DNA of 64,000 nucleotides from Ariolimax columbianus. Its lineage: Eukaryota > Mollusca > Gastropoda > Stylommatophora > Arionidae. The notes beneath the pieces were generated by a model. The model saw nothing but the letters and a program-made list of their open reading frames with translations. It made no database searches and was not told where the DNA came from. The position numbers and the translations under genes are program-made. The number at the start of each line of letters is the position of its first letter. The stretch's first letter is position 1. Below, piece by piece: positions 45,553 to 58,100 of the stretch. The stretch spans positions 38,899,056 through 38,963,055 of the forward strand of contig JAVGWX010000014.1 of the NCBI GenBank assembly GCA_036924085.1. The letters run 5' to 3'.

Positions 45553-46086
45553 AATGTTACAGATGGATCCTACAAATTCTTTGGATAAAGAAAGTAACAA
45601 ATAAAGTCATCATACAAGACCTGAATGTTGAAGAAAACTGGCTCAAAATCAATGTTATTTATGTTTCGGAAATTGAGATTTTTTTTTTCGACCATGTCAA
45701 ACGTCATGACTAGACAGAACGGTCTTGGAGGGAATGGTACCTGTAAGGCGACGCATGGGTCGACCAAGGCGAAGGTGGATACAAGATATCAAGGATACTC
45801 TAAACATGAACACGGAGCAGGTGGGAAGATTGACCGCAGACCGAGATTCATAACGGCTGGCTGAGATGAGAGCGACGTTCTTCAAAGGACATGCCACACG
45901 ATGATGATGATGAGCACTGAAATAATAGTTTCGCTCTTTTTTTTAAATTGTGAGTCACATGCAAAAATATTGTCATGTGACCAAAAAAGATGGTGGAGAT
46001 ACGGTTCGAAAAGAAGTCGAATTTTAACAAGTTTTGAAGTAGCAATTTCCTGTTAATGTTGAACGGATTGTTATGTTTACACGACA

Positions 46087-46148
46087 ATGAGCGTGTTCAA
46101 GAAACTGAAGGGCTCATTCCAGAATGCGCAACAAGACATTGTAGATGG
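46087..46148 (+). CDS. DTNBP1: Dysbindin exon 1
   Basis: ATG with in-frame TGA upstream. 62 bp, 20 codons plus two bases. Donor GATGG/GTAAGC. The 3' end of retroelement C lies about 180 bp before the start codon. Confidence 0.82.
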
Positions 46149-49100
46149 GTAAGCTAGCACTGAGAAGCTAAATTCAGCCTAAATCGAAAGACATGCTCAG
46201 ATTCAGATGGACAATTAATTTCAGTGCTCAGTAGTGAGTTTTATGAGTACTCAGTACTGAGTGAAGTGAGTGTACCGTGTAGAAAGTAGACGTGTCCAGT
46301 ACTCAACTGTAGAAGTGTAGAATACACTGTGTATTAGCAGTTAGTAAGTGTAACAAAGTTAATACAAAGTAAAATTCTGTTTAGTAACACAGTAATAAAC
46401 GTAACAACGAATCTAGAGAGGGATGACGGATGTTATGGAGAAAAAGAACCACACGTCCACAGTAGAGACCATAAGAAACATAAGCCATAAATTAAGCAGA
46501 GGGTAAGATTAGTAAGAATTAATTCACACTGGGGTTAAATATGACAGACTACCACCAGGTCATTTAGAATGCAGAGTCCGGTGCAATGGAAAAGTGGTTC
46601 TCGAGGTTTACAACTAAAGTGAAAAGGACCAGGATTCTGATGCTGTTGGCTCTGAAGTGGTTAGTAATTCTGGGATGTCTTTAATACAGTCTGTAATTGT
46701 CTCAGACTCTCAATCCTTGCTTCGAAAGGTGTAGAAGGGCTGATTTTCTCATATGAGTGGATAGTGGACATACAAGTCTCAAATCTCCAGGAGCTTGTGG
46801 GGATCTACTGTCTTGGTTAGCGGGAATAAAAGAGCAGACATCCTGGCCTCAAGGACACAGACAGTGGGGACATTGACAATATATACTATAGAGGTGACAT
46901 TTTGAAGTTGATCAATGACCACTTGGGGATAAAGACACTGCAGTCGATGAACCAGCAGTGCACAGATTGCAGAATTTTGAAAGCATATGTGAATCTAGCA
47001 GAAAGGGGCATGTGTGAGAATGGAGCAGGAGTGTGTGCAACCAGCGAGTGACAGGAACCATTAGTATCTACGTTCTTCACCATTTGCTGTGAGCGACCGA
47101 ATACCTATGGGTCTGCCTGGAGTGCAATGATGTTGATTCTTAACAAAACAGTAACAACAAGTAAAACATGAGTCAAGTTACAATCATAACTGTTATAGAA
47201 AATTAATTATTAGGCAGTTAATAGTTATGTAAATGTTTGTTTGGTATGCACTGCACTTACACAGCAGATTAAAGTATTTTTGTATTTACTTTCCAACTGC
47301 TGTTCTTTTGCAGTAATTGGTAAAGATAATTTTTATCTTCACTTTTCTGCAGGTCAAATTTGTAAAAGATGTAAGGGTATGTCTCAATTGACCTGCTTTC
47401 AGTGAGATAACATATTCAATAATGTGTAATTCAGTAATAGTGAAGAACTTTGTCATTTTTACTTGTCAATTTATTCAATTTTTTCTAGAGGATGGGTGTG
47501 GGCTACTGGTTAAGTGACACGGCTCACAACATGAAGGTGCTGGGTTCGCTCCCCATCACAACATCGGCTGTTACCCCGGGGAAGCAAACCCTTAGAAAAT
47601 GCAGGAGGAAGCAGACCCTTACATAAAATGCATGCCGAAGTCAGGTGCACTCGGCCGACAGGCGCAAAATAAAAACATAGTGCAATGCACACCGCATGGA
47701 GAATAGAGGAATAAGGCGAACCCACAAAAAAAAAAAAATACCATTTGTCTTATTGTGTCTGGTGCAGTGGAAAAATAATATTATACTATAAATAAAATCT
47801 TTGACATATTCATATTTTGAATTTATTTTTTTGTGTGTGCTGGCAAATGTAAAAATAGCAAATGAATAGGGCAAGGCTTTGATTATTGAAATTGTAGATT
47901 TGTAATTGTATCATTCCATCCAAGTGGTAGAGAGGGTGGAAAGAATATAACTACTTTAACCTTCAAAGCATGCCGTAATAGAGGACTAAAGAGGGTTGTC
48001 TATGGGACTAGCAACCTTATCATGCAAAATAAATTGCAGGTGCTTTGATACAGACTTCGTCTAAAAGAGCTTAGCTGCAGTGGACACCCTATGCTTCTTT
48101 GGAAACAGAATGGAGAGAAAAGACAAATTGTATCTCTCTATCCACATGTGCCACTGAATGGGAACCCAGAGGGAAACGCTAAAGATCAATTAAAGAGAGT
48201 GCCACTTGAGTCTCATTGGTAGAGCTCAAGAAGGTTGCATAAAAATAAGAATAATTGGAGTGTGCCCATTGCAGTCCTATGTTGTGAAATTGAAATGAAA
48301 AAATATAGAAAAAAGAAGGTGCAACAAAGTCCTAGTATATAATTTATTATAAAACAGCCAAATTCACTTGGCACACGAGTACTAGTTTTAAAATGTATTA
48401 AGTTTATGTTAATCATATCAATGTGCTAAATATATGTAAATTAAATAAATCCGCAAACAAAATTCTCATATCTGTCCTTTTTTTATATCTTTAGCAAACA
48501 CATTTTTTCAGTAAGTTAATCGTGTTAATTATATCATTGGGCTAAATTTATACAAATTATATTAATCCATCTTTGTTGGGGTTCTTATATCCGCCGTTTA
48601 AAAAAATATCTCTTGTTTTTAAGGATACAGGGATGGAGTCCGATATACAAAATTTATATGCATGAGCTCTAGGGGTCTGGAAAAAGTGCATTTCCTTTAT
48701 TTTTATTCCTCTGCACATCTAAGCAACAAAGTTGCTACATATCTTAAGTCTAGACGCTAGAGTGGCAGAAGAGTTTTGAAATAATGTGTGTGTTGTCCTC
48801 TTACAGCTTACGTGCACTCACTTCATTGGAGAGTCACCATGCAAAGCATGATCAACAACATGGTCTTAAGTCAAGGGAAATCAATCTTGATACAGGAGCA
48901 GATCTTCTGCAACGGTAATGATATGAGATATTTTTTTAAAGACTATTTTTACTTATATCATTAATGCTGCTCTTTTAGCCACTGAGAACTTCGTCTACCT
49001 CGACAGCAGACAGTCCTCTGAGACATGCAGCTGTCACATCACTCGTAGGATGGCTTAGCGGCTTCATCCATGCACTCGCTCCACAGAGTCTGGTCGCTAA

Positions 49101-52100
49101 GAGACCTGGAGACCAGACTTCATATTTACTCCTCCTGCATTGTCCCTATTTTCTTGTACGGCCCCGAGTCCTCGACACTACTACAGTGGGACCGGCAGCG
49201 TTTTGAGGCCTTTCACCTGTATAACCAGAGGCGCATCCACAGGATCATTTGGCATGACATGATTTCCAACAGTGAAGTACACAGCTTGCAGGCATTGTCT
49301 CAACAATTGATCGCCGTCGTCTCTCCCTCTTCGGTCACGTTCGCGTTTCCCGTGAAGTTGCAGCCCACGAGATGCTCCGGCAGGCTGTGGGGGTGAGTTA
49401 CGGAAAGAGGCCATGCTCATCCGTCCTCGGGGCCGCCATCGCAACACCTGGCTAAAACAGATCGCCACCTCCTCAACAGAACTGCAGGCTGCCTGGGGCG
49501 TGTTCATGGTCAAGGTCATTTGACGCAACAGGCCCTGGTCGCCTAAACGAATCGTTGTTGTATTGTACTAATGCTGCTGTTCTTTTTCATATCTTATCCT
49601 GGTTGTTGTTTTTGAAACCAATCATACTGAGTTTTTCACTCTAGACAAATTTTTTCTATAGTTTGTTCAGAAATCTTTGCCGTTGAAATGTATACATTAT
49701 CTTAAAAATAAAATATCAGCGTGAATTTTTGCATTTGACCAGATTTTCATCATGTTTTATGTTATTCAGAAATATAATGTAAGCTGCACGGATTTATCAG
49801 AACAGACATTTTCTTAAATCTTCATTCATTCTTCATTGGCGTCTCAGTCTCTGTAGACCATATGCTTGACGTCCTGTTAGTCCAGATCTGTCTCCTGTAT
49901 TTCGACACTGTCTGCTATTACTGTAAAGGCCAATCCACGAGTGACAGTCCCTGCTACAGATTGTACAACCATGCTGAGGAGGCTGGCTTGCCGGGGTGTT
50001 CCTTGATCTCTTCAGTTTTTCTCTTTTCTCTGCAGCCAGAAGTCCTCTATGAGCATCAGCAGCCACTATGCTCCTTCCAACTGACTGTCTTCAAACAGAA
50101 TGATCCATTTCAGAGGTGGTAGACAATATACCAGGTATTGGAAACAAAAACAGCCAGACTGAAAAAGAAAGAAGAGACATAACCCTGAGGTACATAGCGA
50201 AAAACTACCCAAGCATGGAATACAGGACTGCCCTTTATATAGCCAGTTAACCTGTAAAGTAAAGTAAAGTAACCCTTAGCATTACTCCTGTAGGGGTGTG
50301 AGGTGTTAACGATCTCACATTTCAAAGGCTCGGCTATATGAGGGCGGTAGCCATCTCCTCTCCCTCGCCGCTTTTACTTCCCGCACTGAACCGGTACCCA
50401 TTTAAGGCTGGGTCAACCCGGAAGGCATTGCAGTCTGAAAAAACATTACCACCTCAACTGGGGAATGAACCCAGGACCACTCAGATGCGAAGCCAGCGCG
50501 CTAACCACTGCGCTACGTGGCTCCACAACCTTTACTACATTCAATAAAAAATGTCAATGCACACTTTCCCCTGTCACTGAATTATTTTTCGCTGTTTCAC
50601 ATTTTTCTAGGTTGTCAACTTTGAGAACCTGCATCATTTTTGTTTGTTGTAGATATATATATATATATGATTTGTTTGTCTGTAGAGACATAAATGAATA
50701 AAGAACTTGTTGATGTTGATATTTTTGCTTTGTGTGTGTTAGTTTTGGATATAGAAGAACAGATAGAAAACCAGCACAAATGTTTATAGACACTTGCTTT
50801 AAAAAAAAAACAATTCTGTGAAAACGAATTATCAATGTTTACAAATGGCTTTATCTGTCAGTTCCCACTATAAACGTAATTATTGTATCTACATAAACAA
50901 ACTAAACAAATCTACCACAGAAAAATCTGTTGCAAAAACTTAACTTCCCTATTCTCAATAATGGGTGAATCTTCAAATCCAAGTGAAAAACATAAGAAAT
51001 CATTTCCAAAGGCTAAAACAAATATCAAAATTGTCATTGTTTTTAAACCCAACATGATAGAAATTGAATTCTTTACAATCAAATGAGCAGTATGCTAAAA
51101 TTATTTCTATGTAACCAGTTTGTTTAAACACGATTAGAACGCTGTAGCTGTTCAGTGACATCGTAAGTTGCGTACAGGCGACCTGCGCGATGAAATTTTT
51201 GTGACGCCAGTAGCTTTGCAGCGACGTAAGTGTGGTAAAGGCTAAGGAAGACACACTGGACAAATGACTCAACACTAAACTCAAAGTTGTACGGAACTGT
51301 AAAGAAGCTCAAGACAACAGTTGAGGCCATCACTGAGACACGTTTGAAAGTGTAGAAATCATTGAGTAAATGCAAGAAAAAGATGCTGACTGAGTAGGGT
51401 TGTTTTTTAGGCTGGCAACCACATTACATAAAAAAAGAGCCATAGAAACCACTTCTGTAAGAGCACACAAATGATTTTGGCACAGACTTTGTCCAAGGAG
51501 ACCAAATATGTTGGTGGTACCATGTCCTGTTTAAGCAACAATGGAAGAATTATGATGAGGAATGATTTTACATTCAGTTTTTCTTATATCCTTCAAGAAT
51601 ACATACAAATTGTGCAGTGGATCTTAATAGTTTTTTGTTCTGCCGTTCCAGCTATCAGATCAACTGGTCTGCTATTCAAACAGAGACAGGAGAATCTGCA
51701 AAACAAGCAGAGGTCAGCCATATTTTTATTTTTGCTTCTTGTTCTGTTTTGTTTTTTATCATGGGCGCATAAGCCATCATAGGATGGGTTAGCCAGCCCC
51801 ATGCCCAATTGATCTATTACGACATGCCTGACACGTTGCATTGTTATTATTCTTTGGGGAGCCGCGTAGTGCAGTGGCTTCGCATCTGAGTGGTCCTGGG
51901 TTCATTTTCCAGTTGAGGCGGTAATGTTTTTTCAGACCGCAACGGCGCCCGGGTCAACCCAGCCTTAAATGGGTACCGGTTCAGTCCTTGAAGTAAAAGC
52001 AGCGAGGGAGAGGAGATGGCTACCGCCCTCATATAGCAGAGCCTTAGAAATGTGAGATCGCTAACATCTCACACCCCTACGGCAGTAATGCTATGGGTTA

Positions 52101-55100
52101 CTTGACTTTATTTTTATAAGCCACCAACCAATCAGTCCTATCCCTGACACCTTTCTCCAGTACTTTCCAGTTTTTTCACGTTTCTCTTGCATTAAAATAA
52201 TGTATAATAATCCATTTAAGTAACCAAGGCCCATTAAGCCGATCATCTCTGACCATGATTTGATGTCCATAAGAAGAATAGTTCTGATGGGGTATGGGCA
52301 ATTTGTCGCAGCCAGGTGTTGCTTGGGTGACCGTGGGGCACCTCCATGTGGAACAAGGTTTCTTTCCATTCCTGATTTCAATAGTCAGGTTGTAGGACCT
52401 GGTAGGTTGGAACATCTAGGGGGAGGCAGGCCACGTGACCGGAAATATAGAAAGGCTGGGTTGGTCCATCATAGAAACGGTGCTCTCAAGATGTGTTTGT
52501 CGAACGACCTTAATGTTAGTATCTCGGTCATACCAGTGGATTCCAGGTCTGCACATATGGAAGGCTTCAAGACTCTTCTGATCTCTTTGGTATCTTCTTC
52601 TTGTTTTATTTGGCCTTCCTTTACTTATTTTTCCCATGACTGATACTGATTGAGGATACTGCCTTTTTGTACCAGCCCCTAGGTCTCTTCCTTATATGTA
52701 CTTTCTCTGTCTTTTGCCTCTTATAACCAGAGGATTTCATGACAGAGATTGACAGCTGATACTGATCTGAGGCTTTTGCATCATGTACCCCACCTTATGC
52801 CACATTCTTTTTACAATTTCCTGTTTTATCTGGGCTTCTCCTGTTCTCTTCCATAAGAATCCATATGCAACCCTGTCAAATCGCTGCAGACCAAAGATTT
52901 TTCTAAGACACATAAATCATTTACACATTTTGATGTTAACGACTGCAGGGTAAGTGAACACCAATGATAAATGAACTCATGAGGTTGACATTCAGTTTTA
53001 CACTGGGATAATAACAGACAATGGGGAGCAGGTGGCAGAGAGGTATGAATGGGTCGAAACCCCAGCAAAGCGTATGGTTTTTTTTCTACCCAGTTTGAAC
53101 TAAATGCCTAGTTTACATACAATGAGGAAACTGCAAGGACAAGCAACCTTTATTCTGCATTACTATGAATCTCCCTGGCTGTCTCCGCAATAGGAATAAA
53201 TCTGTGGAGAAATAAAAACCTAGTAAACACACTGTGAGGCAACTGCAGGGTAAACAACCCTTAATCTTCAGTTCTGTCAATCTATCTAGGCAAGGTAAAG
53301 GCTGCCGTCCATCATAGACGATGATGGCATAATTTATCTTGCTAGCGCTATTTTTAGTAAGGATTAACTGCACTACTTTTTATCCTCACTCTCTCGTCTC
53401 GTGCCGCCCGACCCCAGGGGTAAGTCAAGGACAAGACGACTAGGGGGCGACTACGAGATGCAGGGGGCTACGCATCAAGCACCTGTGAAAAAGACGCGTA
53501 GTCCGGAGTCGAACCCACACCATCTGATCACGAGGCCGATGGCTTAACCACTTCGCCACGGAATCCCCAACACTGTGAATAAGTGGGCAACTGCAGGGGT
53601 AAACAACCCTTAGTCTTCAGTTCTGTCAATCTATCTGTTCCTGTTTCTAAGAATCGACGTCACTGCACTCCGGGCATACCCATAGGTGCTCAGTCTCTCT
53701 CATCAAATGGCGTAAGGTATGGATGCTGATGGTCCTTGTAGCTCGCTGGTTGTACACTCTCCTGCGCCGTCCTCTCATGCGCCCCACTCGGCTCAAACCT
53801 CTTTTAATGTCGAAATTTGCAGTCTGTGGATTGCTGTTTCATCTATTGCGGTGTCCTCATCCAGCAGGCAGTCATTGATTGATTTCAAAATGTCACTTCT
53901 GTCCATCACCAATGTGCCCATGATGGGAGCCCGTGAAGCCAAGATGTCAGCTCTTTCATTGCCCTGAACCCCGGCATGAGCAGGACAGTAGATCCAGGTC
54001 AGACCCTGGAGGTTTGAGGCCTCAACAGCAGCTATCCACTCGTACCTAAGCCATCCCTTCTGTACTTTCTGAAGTACGGCTTGCGCGTCTGTCACGATGA
54101 CTGCCTTTGTTATAGAAGTCTCAGATATCCATTTCAGTGCTGAGGTCGCTGCTTCCATCTCCATTCTCACACTGGAGGTTGTTGACATTGTATGCCCTAC
54201 TGCGCTCAGCCATGACCTCTCCTCTCACTCTAGCCGAGAAACCACAGCCTGATGTCCGACTGCGCACGACTGATCCGTCGGTGTATATGACAGCGTCACT
54301 CTCCTGGGTGTTCTCAGTTATCAGCTGATTTACCTCGTGCTCTGCACTCTCGTTGTTCCGTTCTCTGCATTCCTTGCCTAAGGTTATAATGACTCTCTGG
54401 TACTCTATCATTCTATCACCAGTGTAGACCCATTCTTCCCCTTTGGCTATCGTCTCAGCTGGAGACATGTCCGATTGTTGTCTCAGCCTGTGCCATCCAT
54501 GACGACCCTCTCTTGATCCCTTGATATCTGAGATACTACTGTGCAGAGGGTGTCGAGTGTCTGTGGTGACACGCATATAGGTTTTTGACTTGTGCCAGTT
54601 TATGTCTGGATGTCACCGATAACAATCCCAACATGTACCGCATCATCACAATCGGGGTATCTCTAGTGCAGCCCAGAACCAGGCGCATACCTTCATTCTG
54701 GATGCGGTCCAACCTTACACACTGTGTTCTTGATAGTGTGAGGATGCCTAGTCCGTAATCGATGACAGACAACACGACCTGACGAAATAGGATGAACAGG
54801 AGGCGTTGTTCCAAGTCGGCAGCAGCCATGGTCTTGAGTGCTCCTAACCCTTACTTGCATCTTTGTACGATGTGGTCAACATGGCAGTTATAGGAAAGAC
54901 TGCGATCAAATGTCACTCCGAGGTATTTCAACCTGTCGATGGTGCAACCATCAAAAGTGATTCCCGGGAGTTCAGCCTTTACTATGGAATTATTCAAAGA
55001 GCACCACATCATGCAGGCCTTGTTCGGATTGATCTTGGAGCTTGAGTCGCTGCACCACTGTGAGATTCCTTGCAAGGTTTCCTGGATGTCTTTGGCCAAC

Positions 55101-58100
55101 TCTTGCCTGTCTGAGCCAGTCCTGTACGTTAGGATGTTATTGGCAAATGTCAACGTTCGCCCTCTCCCTGTGGGTTGAATATTGGCCACTTTTACTGTGT
55201 AAATGTTGAACAGCACCGGTGAGAACGGAGACCCTTGAGGCAGTCCTGGGCATATTCGCCTCGGTTCTGATGTCCACGATCCCACGCGTAGCGCAACTGT
55301 TCTTTCCATCAGGGCAGCTGATATCCAACTAACCAGCCACGGGTTTAAACCACACTGCTGCAGACAGGTAATTAAGGTCCCAAAATCGACACGGTTGTAT
55401 GCGTCTTCCAGGTCGAGTGCCACCGCGACTGTTTCTTGCTTTGACTGAAACCCCTCGTACACATCATACGCAAAAGTTCCAGCGTTAGCCCAGGTCTCCT
55501 TCGCTGTTCTATAACTGCCCAGCGTATCGGGTAGAATCTGCTCCCGTTCAAGGTAGGCCATTATTTTCCTGGCCACTATCTTCTCGAGCAATTTGCCATA
55601 TACATTTTGTATGGTGATTATTTGATAGCTGCCGAGAAGGCAGTGGGCATAGATAGCTATGAAGCCAGGCACATATGCCTTCTCTATAGTGTGGTTGAAC
55701 TCCTTCACCATATTTCTTATATCTGTCTCATCCAACTGCTTGATGGGGCAATACTGTACTCCATCAGGACATGGGGCTGTGTTTTTGCTTGTACGTAGGC
55801 TATTTATGACCTCTGCCTCGGTGATAAGGTCTACATAAGCCTCTTCCCTGATGGCTGCGTCTAAGATGCCTTTCCGAGTTTCCTGACGGGCACTTCTGTC
55901 GCCTTTGTCAGTCTGGGCAACATATCGACTGAAAAAACTTAGACCCTTCTCTTCATCTGTCTTCAGGAGCCTTCCTGTGGTGTCTTGAAAGTTGGAGATA
56001 AGCTGGCGTGTAGTTTATCCATTCATCTTTCGATGCATGTGCCATAACTTCTGGAGGGTATTATCATTACCCAGAGCTGTAATGAACTCCTCTCATCGCT
56101 CGCTTATGGACTCCCTAGCTAACGCTTTAAAGGAATTGGTAGCTTTGCGTTTTACTTCCTCCTTCTCGTTCAATGCGTCGACATTAATACCAGCTCTCTT
56201 TCTGGTTTTACGCCAATCCTTTGTTGCCGCCTCCTTTTCTCTCCAGGCCGTATCAACCTCTTGAGTCCACCAGGGTGGTTGGACACATGGGGATCTAGTG
56301 GTCCTGCGTCCTATCGTCTGGCACAGCTTGTTCACTACATTATCCTGTTCGTACGTGTATCTGAACACCTGTTTGGCTTTCCGGTGTCTGGTGTGTTTTC
56401 CTCTGGGTATAAGTACGACACACGGCAAGTGGTCGCTCTCTTGTGCCCCTAATACGTCCCAGTGTGTGGATGGAGCAACATCACTGGAGCCAGGTCGATG
56501 ACCCCATCCGTATCTCCCGGTCGAGATGCTATTCTAATCGGACGTCCGTCATTCACGACAGTGAGGTTTGTGTGGACTAATGCCTGGTTCAAGGCGACCC
56601 CTTGCCTATTTTCAGTGACACTTCCCCACTCCTTTGACCTAGCATTAAAGCCACCTGCAATGAGGCACTTTTTGCTCTGTGATTCTGATAAGTCCGACAG
56701 AAATTCCCACTTTACGTCCTCGGAGTGGTGAGCGTATACGTTGTAGATTCTCCATTCTTGGTGGTTGATTGTTACTTCAATCCCTTGTATCTCGACATCC
56801 TCAATTTTACAGTTGCTAGTATCTATCCATGTATGGGGAAGTTCTTGCTTCACATACATCGCCAGTCCCCGCTTACCGGGCCCGTATGGATTATTGTAGC
56901 ACCTGTATCCTGGACACTTGATGGTAACATTCTCCTTCAAGCAGGTCTCCTGGATCATGAATATGTCAAAACTGTCAAAAGTGGATAAAACATAAATAGG
57001 TGTGGCTCAGTTACAGCACCTGGACAGAAATAAAACAAAAGTCATGTTTCGTCTACAAGTTCTTCATCGGAGACAAAGAACAAACGAGATGCGCAAAAAT
57101 GTTGGTCTGACAATAAGTCTCAACAAAACAAATGTGTTTGAACAGGTAGTAGATGCATAGAAAACGATGCCTACCACCAACTCTCCAGGCGAAATCAGGT
57201 GATCATTATCTGGCTACGCACACAACAGACTGAGATGTCATTTATACAACAAGTTCAAGATTGGCACTACAGACCTTTGTACCCGCGGCACAGACCCCAT
57301 AACAGAGCGGAACATATTTTGCAGCCCTACCCATCGTATACCGACAAAAGAAGTTGCATTTGACAACAGCCAGTGTCCTTCCACGAGAAATTGTGCGGAA
57401 GTGCACAGAGCCTCAACTCGGCTGCTGCCTTCGCTAGAGTCAATGAAGTCGAGACCTGAAGACAAACAAGGAAGAAGAAGAATTTTATTTCTTTCCTCTT
57501 CACCTGTGCCTGATTTAGGCATAACCTGCTTCAGACTAATGCTAAACAAAACCCTTGCCTCAAGTGCTCGGATACAGGCTTCCTGTAAGGGGGCCAGCTG
57601 TAGTGCTGGTCCTGTGCTTTCCTTGAAGCCACAAGGCAAAAGTAAATTACTGTCGTTGTATACATTATTCTTTTCTACAAGGTGCCATTTTGTTTTTTTT
57701 GCAGGAAGCTTCTGCACTTATGGCTCCCATGTTTAAAACGTGGGAGAAACGAGCAAAATCTGTCCGACTTCTTGATGAAGAAGTCAAAACCATCCCAAGC
57801 ATTCTGGCTATGCTGTCACAGCTGCAGACATTACTAGGTAAAGTTATTGCCATTAAATCTCACTCAGTATCTAGATGCTGAGCAGTGCATGAGCTGCAGG
57901 GGTCAGTGACCCATAGCTGACAAGACCATTCTACAGCTCCACACGATGATCTTAGATAACAGACTGCAGTAAGGCAGACTGGCTAAAGAGAAAGGATCGA
58001 AGAGGTAATGCCAACCCGGTACTAAAAAAATGCTTGCTGAAGTCGGATGTGTTGGACCAAAAGATGCAAATATCACAGTCAAGCTGTAAACTATGACACA

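Larger units (their letters stand above)
39670..45905 (+). mobile_element. RTE/L1-like element C, split by SINE-1 and by Jockey-like element B
   Basis: Left part 39670-41415: GAMLGERFAPLLVFNEETD, RCRIKRKAWITSKILDL, EPTLDEARAAIKALKKGKSS (pre-RT), IDYTKAFDCV, EGVRQGCILLPYLFNIY (RT motifs), and NVTHFEYLGSTLSNDGDCLK, broken by many stops. Right part 45555-45905: KVTNKVIIQDLNVEENWLK, FFDHVKRHD, VPVRRRMGRPRRRWIQDI, NMNTEQVGRLTADRD, then a short (GAT)n tail. The ETWTM block near 41393 ends where element B begins, and the protein resumes at CYRWIL near 45555, with about 12-16 residues lost at the join. Confidence 0.85.

Noticed and set aside
57238..57717. 159-codon minus ORF over dysbindin exon 4
   Set aside because: It is antisense to element E and to the supported exon; no motif.
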